A stretch of 10,782 bases of DNA from Euperipatoides rowelli (taxonomy: Eukaryota; Onychophora; Udeonychophora; Euonychophora; Peripatopsidae), in assembly GCA_003024985.2 (NCBI GenBank), contig PXIH01S0015795.1; one strand, given 5' to 3'. A model generated the notes under the pieces. It ran no database searches and had not been told where the DNA came from. It worked only from the letters and a program-made list of their open reading frames with translations. Shown here one piece after another: positions 8,001 through 10,782 of the stretch. Each line of letters opens with the position of its first letter. Positions within the stretch are counted from its first letter, which is position 1. Both the position numbers and the translations under genes were made by a program.

Positions 8001-9483
8001 TAGCCCGACTAACTGGATGTCTGGTAATTTAATTTAAACAGCAGCCAAACTTAAAAATTTAATCACATTTTCTTAGTTGCCTCCAGTGAAATATCAGTAG
8101 ATTAAATTCTTAGAATTTAAAGGCAAGAAAAATATTAATTTAATTTGTTAATTAGGCTAATTTGGTACATTACATAATTTATATGATAAAAAAAAACAAT
8201 AGTAGGAGAATTAAATTTAGCCATCCATTGGATTAGGTTTTGGATTGTGGTTCAACCATGTTTCCTGTAAATACCATATTATATTATAATCATAAGGTGT
8301 TCAGAGGAAACATTGTTACAGACACAAAAATTATAAATAACAATCAAATTTATTTTGTTTATGGAAATGGCTAAAAATAATTATTCAGACTGATTCAGAG
8401 AGAGATAAATTATCAGAAACAATGGGGTTGTATTAATACATCATGAGAGAGAAAAGCTTGTCCAAAATGTAATTTATTCCACAANGAAGCAAAAAAATCA
8501 TAACCAGAATCATTACTATCATAATTGTTTGGCTATTGCCATATTCTTATTTCGTCAGATATTATTATTACTAATAAAAAAAATACATTATGACAATAAT
8601 AAGTTGTCTTAGTCTTTTCTCATGCTTGGTTGCCATTTCTGACTATCTTATGTTTTGTGGGGGAAGGGGGGAGGGGAATATTCTGTGAAATCTGACTGCA
8701 AAGTCATTATTAGGTTAGGCATTGGCTCTTGCTCTCACCAGCAAGAAGCAGTTCATAATCCGTAATCTGTGAACTTCGTTCATTACGAAGCCACAGATCA
8801 CGTTAGCGTAGTCGTGACCCAGCTGCATTTTAAAGTAAGATATAGACATTAATTTAGTGCTTGTTCATAGCTTATCAATACGAGCCAAAGCCAGATAAAA
8901 CAAAGCAATCATGCAAGCAACTAAAGAATTCACCTCATCTTTTTTCTTCTTCCATTATTCTAGTTTTTCTTAGGACTAAAAAAAGAACAAAAGGTAATCA
9001 ATCGTTTCTACAAAGTGAATGTTTTTGCGCTACATTGCAAATGATCTTTTTATTTCACATTCACAAATGTTTGATTTTACTGTATTGACATTTAATCGTG
9101 TTATTCTGATAAATCTTGAAGGTGGAAAAAAAAATTTTTTTTTTGCTCATTTACACACAAAAAAAAATGATCTAGGTTTTTGTGCAACTTTTGAGAAATT
9201 ACCTGTTGTAGCATCATCAAAGAATTAAGAGGCAAAACAGTTTTAGAATGTTAAAAAAAAAATACATTTTATTTTTATTTGGTGTTGAATTTTAGATATA
9301 AAATTTGAAAGAAATAAAAGCCGGTAGTATGATTTAGATATTGTAAAAACAATTGTATCCTACAATAATTATGATTAACATTTTGAGATTTTAAGAATAT
9401 TAATTTAAAAAAAAAAAATACCTCTAATGGAGGAAATTGGCCACCAAAACCACAAGTGTCAACATCTATAAGTCCAAGATCAA
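1921..9483 (-). CDS. Partial spliced gene for an unidentified coiled-coil protein (six internal exons)
   Basis: Six exons read right to left: 9483-9422, 5371-5269, 3519-3461, 2851-2833, 2722-2682, 2070-1921. Lengths are 62, 103, 59, 19, 41 and 150 nt, total 434 nt, giving 144 complete codons after two leading bases of a split codon. Every intron starts GT and ends AG, and all phases match (0, 1, 0, 1, 0) without an internal stop. The first 20 residues are globular-looking and rich in Gly and Pro (GFGGQFPPLE), followed by helical segments (for example LIDLYNSHFNLQQ), a short Ser/Asn-rich linker, then a 50-residue Lys/Glu/Gln/Leu coiled coil. A short N-terminal fold followed by a coiled coil is common in cytoskeletal or centrosomal proteins, but that is inference only; I do not recognise the family. 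Start, stop, promoter and poly(A) site are not identified. The splice structure is well supported; the function is not. Confidence 0.85.
2248..2650. repeat. Intronic tandem repeat, unit about 165-173 bp, about 2.4 copies
   Basis: Copies start at 2248, 2421 and 2586, each opening with an A-run and then ATCCAACA. Copies 1 and 2 share in order: AGATATTTT/TTTATG, TTTCTAAATGTC, a GTATGT..AATACAT block, GTTAAATATTTCA, AGCTAGAAAAAAACT, and TTATCAGCAATTTTAACAT. Copy 3 keeps only the first 65 bp or so before it fades about 30 bp short of the 2682 exon. Divergence between copies indicates an old duplication. No exon-like segment is repeated within the unit. Confidence 0.85.
2682..2722 (-). CDS. 41-nt exon encoding a Ser/Asn linker, NSSSNDREAEIKN
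   Basis: The donor AAAAAT-GTAAGA is good. The acceptor ends ACCAG with a weak pyrimidine tract, but a good branch-point match (CTGAC) lies about 18 nt upstream of the AG. A better-looking AATCAG farther upstream is excluded because all three frames from it hit stops. The exon carries two split-codon bases plus 13 codons and ends in phase 0, joining the 1921-2070 exon cleanly. It is the least certain of the six because of its acceptor. Confidence 0.65.
2833..2851 (-). CDS. 19-nt microexon encoding IHREDS plus one base
   Basis: It is bounded by an ATTTTTCAG acceptor and a CGC-GTAAGT donor. It starts in phase 0 directly after the 3461-3519 exon and leaves one C, which combines with the AA of the 2682-2722 exon to give CAA (Gln). 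The splice sites are strong and the phases work on both sides, which is the main argument for so short an exon. Without it the 2682-2722 exon would not fit the frame. Confidence 0.7.
3461..3519 (-). CDS. Exon encoding NAFRTQLIDLYNSHFNLQQ
   Basis: The acceptor is TTTTTCAG and the donor is CAG followed by GTAAGC, both strong. The exon is 59 nt: two bases finishing a Gln codon started in the 5269-5371 exon, then 19 codons ending in phase 0. The other two frames contain stops or do not fit the neighbours, so the frame is fixed. Leu and Ile spacing suggests a helix. Confidence 0.85.
5149..5200. repeat. Palindrome-rich GC island, possibly a hAT end
   Basis: In AT-rich surroundings this stretch holds nested palindromes: ATCCGG (5163-5168) pairs with CCGGAT (5186-5191), around a GGTAACCGGTTAACC core. 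It begins CTAGGGTTGAGTCGATTATC, which resembles the start of some hAT transposon termini. No partner terminus was found, so the transposon reading is a guess; the palindrome itself is directly visible. Confidence 0.45.
5269..5371 (-). CDS. Exon encoding a helical segment beginning LTSLSDDKLIPNL
   Basis: The acceptor is TTTTCTGGATTTTAG and the donor is AAAC followed by GTAAGT, a full consensus. The exon is 103 nt: 34 codons in phase 0 plus one leftover C. The C joins the AG of the next exon to make CAG (Gln). The residues are Leu, Lys and Asn rich with a charged EERNKQRN stretch, as expected for an amphipathic helix leading to a coiled coil. It lies between a 4-kb intron on the 5' side and a 1.75-kb intron on the 3' side. 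Confidence 0.85.
5611..5750. repeat. 140-bp foldback (palindromic) element
   Basis: The two 70-bp halves (5611-5680 and 5681-5750) are inverted copies of each other. Outer arms GCTCCAGCACCCACAT and GCTCTAGCACCCACAT (reverse strand) differ at one base, and inner blocks AGGGTTGAT and TTGTTAATTTTAT are shared, with mismatches and a one-base length difference between. There is almost no loop. Such structures are usually foldback MITEs; a hairpin RNA precursor is possible. No clear target duplication flanks it, and no transposase is present. Confidence 0.8.
5957..6000. mobile_element. Solo terminus of a related hAT element
   Basis: Read on the minus strand from 6000, the first 44 bases match the left end of the 375-1245 element at 35 positions, including the exact CTCCGGAGCC palindrome and CGGCTCTTT. 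The outer CAG is conserved but the next bases are diverged. No matching opposite terminus or 8-bp duplication was found to the left, so this is probably a truncated or internally rearranged copy. Part of the sequence to the left (about 5870-5956) may be its interior. Confidence 0.7.
6250..7878 (+). pseudogene. Decayed intronless protein-coding sequence of unknown family
   Basis: A series of coding-like segments lies on the plus strand in changing frames. The first ATG in an AAAATGG context is at 6250 (MVDDMHLCKLGPS). Then come a segment to about 6475 (for example SYTMHSIYSMFERNF), one at 6479-6835 (for example NNKVFYDPTFCSDMVYFNV) ended by TAA TAG, the same frame again to about 7001, 6996-7304, 7333-7449 (RDIYFLLKENNIYPRY), 7480-7632 (KNTVLPLINKTKRKRKK), 7605-7780 and 7770-7878 (FETSFVEIIPKHIFKKE). 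Each uses GAT, GAA, AAT and AAA codons as a real protein in AT-rich DNA would. About 500 residues could be covered, broken by at least five stops or shifts. It lies antisense in a 4-kb intron of the coiled-coil gene. No introns, poly(A) tail or domain is recognised, so retrocopy and transposon ORF remain alternatives. Confidence 0.5.
7954..8009. repeat. Cluster of GTAGCCC repeats in both orientations
   Basis: GTCGGGCTAC (7954-7963) is followed by GGTAGCCC (7979-7986) and GGTAGCCCGAC (7999-8009). The first is the reverse complement of the third over 10 bases (GTAGCCCGAC), and the second and third are direct repeats 20 bp apart. An AAGTAGCC (7944-7951) adds a short local hairpin with the first copy. 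The cluster is markedly richer in GC than its surroundings and is probably a remnant of a dispersed repeat. On the minus strand the same stretch is open for about 40 codons, but no splice frame supports an exon. Confidence 0.5.
8238..8500 (+). pseudogene. Short coding-like remnants
   Basis: From 8238 the plus strand reads VLDCGSTMFPVNTILYYNHK and continues openly to a TAA at about 8373, ending INNNQIYFVYGNG. A shifted frame then gives LKIIIQTDSERDKLSETMGL before another stop, and a further one contains ERKACPKCNLFH near 8445-8480. These read more like protein than random AT-rich sequence, but each piece is short and the frames change. They may continue the decayed gene on the left or be chance. 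No family is assigned. Confidence 0.25.
8728..8802. other. Two adjacent hairpins, possible structured RNA or SINE remnant
   Basis: The first hairpin is CTTGCT (8728-8733), a 6-nt loop and AGCAAG (8740-8745), perfectly paired. The second pairs 8761-8778 with 8786-8802 around a 7-nt loop: ATCTGTG with CACAGAT and CTTCG with CGAAG, plus an outer CGT/ACG. Between them is GTTCATAATCC, which loosely resembles a tRNA B box, and TTAGGCATTGGC just upstream loosely resembles an A box. No cloverleaf can be drawn, so it is not a tRNA gene. A tRNA-derived SINE fragment or another structured element is possible. Confidence 0.4.
9019..9228 (+). pseudogene. Weak coding-like remnant ending in a stop
   Basis: The frame is open for about 70 codons and contains FNRVILINLEGGKK and LGFCATFEKLPVVASSKN before TAA. 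The second half looks protein-like; the middle is made of A- and T-runs that could hide indels. It has no recognisable domain and no link in frame to earlier remnants. Confidence 0.2.
9422..9483 (-). CDS. Exon encoding DLGLIDVDTCGFGGQFPPLE
   Basis: The acceptor is a strong pyrimidine tract ending TTTTATAG, and the donor is GAG followed by GTATTT. The 62-nt exon begins with two bases of a split codon and then has 20 open codons, ending in phase 0. The peptide is compact with a Gly-Phe-Gly-Gly turn and a Pro-Pro-Leu end. Because it starts with two split-codon bases, the preceding exon must leave one base over. The next visible candidate on the right (10701-10782) does not do so with its best donor, so an exon is missing from this annotation or that candidate is wrong. 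Confidence 0.8.
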
Positions 9484-10700
9484 CTATAAAAGAAAGAAAG
9501 AAAATTTATTAAAAAAACAAAACAAAACAGCTCAAGAACTGAATTAAAAAAAATAAATAAAAATACATCAGACCAACTAACAATTTCACAGGCCTGCATC
9601 ACTATAGAAATTTAATAATTAACTGGCCCACAATTAATTTCTATAATTTTAACATTCAAAACATTTGTTATTTTGCTAGAGTGAAATTAATAAATGACTT
9701 AAGAAACAATCTTGCAACATCTGTATATTAAAAAAAGCTGCAAAAATAGCAGAACTTAAATAGTGCTTTACTTTCCACATAGGCTACAGTACTATCAAAC
9801 TGTAAATTTTCAATAAGTTTTTTTTTTTTTTACATTTAACTTTTAATCTTTTCATTGGAAAATAAAGTCAATAATTTTTTTTTTTTTTTTAATGACAAAC
9901 TGTCTGAAACACCTATGCTATGCAGTTTCTAATTCTTTTTTCGGGAGGAAAAAATATCTTGGAATGGAAAGCACTTCATTAGCATAAAGTGCTTTACATT
10001 AGGGTAGCTTACAATCTCACATTTAAGAAATCTGAAAATTGCTTTATTTAACTGATCTAAAGTTTCGGCTTTCGATTAAACATGAGCTTTCAATAAATGT
10101 TAAAATACAGTATAAACTATTATATTTATGTAAGGAAGGCTAGAATATGCTTTATAAATTTATTACAACTAAAATCCAAGATATATAAAGATACAAATAC
10201 ACTATTATAAGACACAAATAATTACAAGGATGGGTACAAATTTGTATCAACCTATACACTTAAAAGAAATAATTGCTTAAATTAAATTGGAAAAATTCAG
10301 TATATCTTGTGCACACTATTACACTGTTGCAAATAACATACAGCCTTAATATTTAATGACATTGTCAGTAATGATCTAAATTATACAATTAAGAAGTTTT
10401 ATTGAATTATTTAAAAATAATAACAAAATTACAGCTTAGTATGTGGCTATGTGACATTTTCGCAGATATAAAATAAACATTTGTCATAAAAATGTTTATT
10501 TTTTTTTCATGTCAATAACAACTAGATACTTGCATATAGTTAGATCCAAACAAAATATCTACAAAATTTGGTTCATTTTGGATACAAATTGACTAGACAG
10601 GAACTTGCACAAGTTCGCTGGAAGTCATAAAAAACAAATTGCAGTAAATTGGCAAACAAAATTAACGTATTAAAATGCTTGCTATTTTGTAATAACTTAC
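9484..10700. other. AT-rich intron upstream of the first certain exon
   Basis: It begins on its 3' side with the strong pyrimidine tract of the 9422-9483 acceptor. Phase arithmetic suggests a further exon may be hidden here, but every donor/acceptor pair I tried either hit stops or failed to supply the single leftover base. Confidence 0.45.
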
Positions 10701-10782
10701 AATATAATCTTCAATTTTAGTAATAATATCATTCAAGGTGATATTACCAATCCACCTTGAATGATAATTACCATTTAAAAAA
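10701..10782 (-). CDS. Possible further upstream exon, cut by the window edge
   Basis: On the minus strand the frame is open from the edge to a consensus donor (GAAGATTATATT followed by GTAAGTTATT). The peptide ends GNITLNDIITKIEDYI, which looks protein-like. The frame ends in phase 0, whereas the 9422-9483 exon needs one leftover base. Using the weaker donor four bases later (GTAA followed by GTTATT) would leave that base and restore phase. A missed intermediate exon is the other explanation. The exon overlaps a 13-bp inverted repeat, so chance openness is also possible. Confidence 0.35.
10728..10765. repeat. 13-bp perfect inverted repeat with 12-bp spacer
   Basis: ATCATTCAAGGTG (10728-10740) is the exact reverse complement of CACCTTGAATGAT (10753-10765). 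The repeat falls inside the candidate exon at the right edge. It could be a local hairpin or the end of a small inverted-repeat element. Confidence 0.6.

Larger units (their letters stand above)
8010..9421. other. Rest of the large intron
   Basis: Apart from the weak coding remnants and hairpins listed separately, this part has A/T runs and a G-rich GGGGGAAGGGGGGAGGGG tract at about 8659-8676. No exon of the minus-strand gene fits. Confidence 0.5.

Noticed and set aside
8713-8785. tRNA gene
   Set aside because: The A-box and B-box words are imperfect, the candidate anticodon hairpin has the wrong loop size, and no acceptor stem pairs.
10014-10050. Minus-strand 19-nt microexon candidate between CAG and GTAAGC
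   Set aside because: In the required phase it reads a stop at the third codon.
10347-10380. Minus-strand 34-nt exon candidate between TTTAG and GTATGT
   Set aside because: It contains an in-frame TAA in the phase that is needed.
10530-10592. Minus-strand 63-nt open stretch with AG and GT borders, peptide ending FVDILFGSNYMQ
   Set aside because: It fits phase 0 at both ends but does not resolve the phase conflict with the 9422-9483 exon; the donor is weak. It could still be an exon.

Overview
The window is AT-rich animal-type genomic DNA. It shows spliced minus-strand exons with canonical GT..AG borders, long AT-rich introns, degenerate hAT-type DNA transposons, and isolated N positions (1109, 6036-6037, 6937, 8485) typical of a draft assembly. 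No prokaryotic gene layout, CRISPR array, rRNA or convincing tRNA is visible. An AT-rich invertebrate fits best; a tunicate or cnidarian is possible, but the species cannot be read from this sequence.

The main feature is the middle of one minus-strand protein-coding gene. Six exons (9483-9422, 5371-5269, 3519-3461, 2851-2833, 2722-2682, 2070-1921) join with matching phases into one open frame of 144 codons. The last 50 residues are a charged coiled coil. One exon is a 19-nt microexon, and with the following 41-nt exon it adds exactly 20 codons, so the pair could be skipped without a frameshift. The 5' and 3' ends of the gene lie outside the window or were not found. A possible further upstream exon touches the right edge (10701-10782). 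The protein family is not recognised.

The introns carry most of the other structure. From left to right: a complete non-autonomous hAT element (375-1245) with 15-bp terminal inverted repeats and a near-perfect 8-bp target duplication; a roughly 170-bp tandem repeat in about 2.4 copies (2248-2650); a palindromic CCGG/GGTTAACC cluster (5149-5200); a 140-bp foldback element (5611-5750); and a related hAT end (5957-6000).

Further right, a plus-strand stretch (about 6250-7878) reads like a decayed, intronless protein-coding gene broken by several stops and frameshifts. It is followed by a small GTAGCCC repeat cluster (7954-8009), shorter coding-like remnants (about 8238-8500 and 9019-9228), and a pair of adjacent hairpins in a less AT-rich island (8728-8802). 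The remaining sequence is AT-rich intron with homopolymer runs and nothing else I can support.
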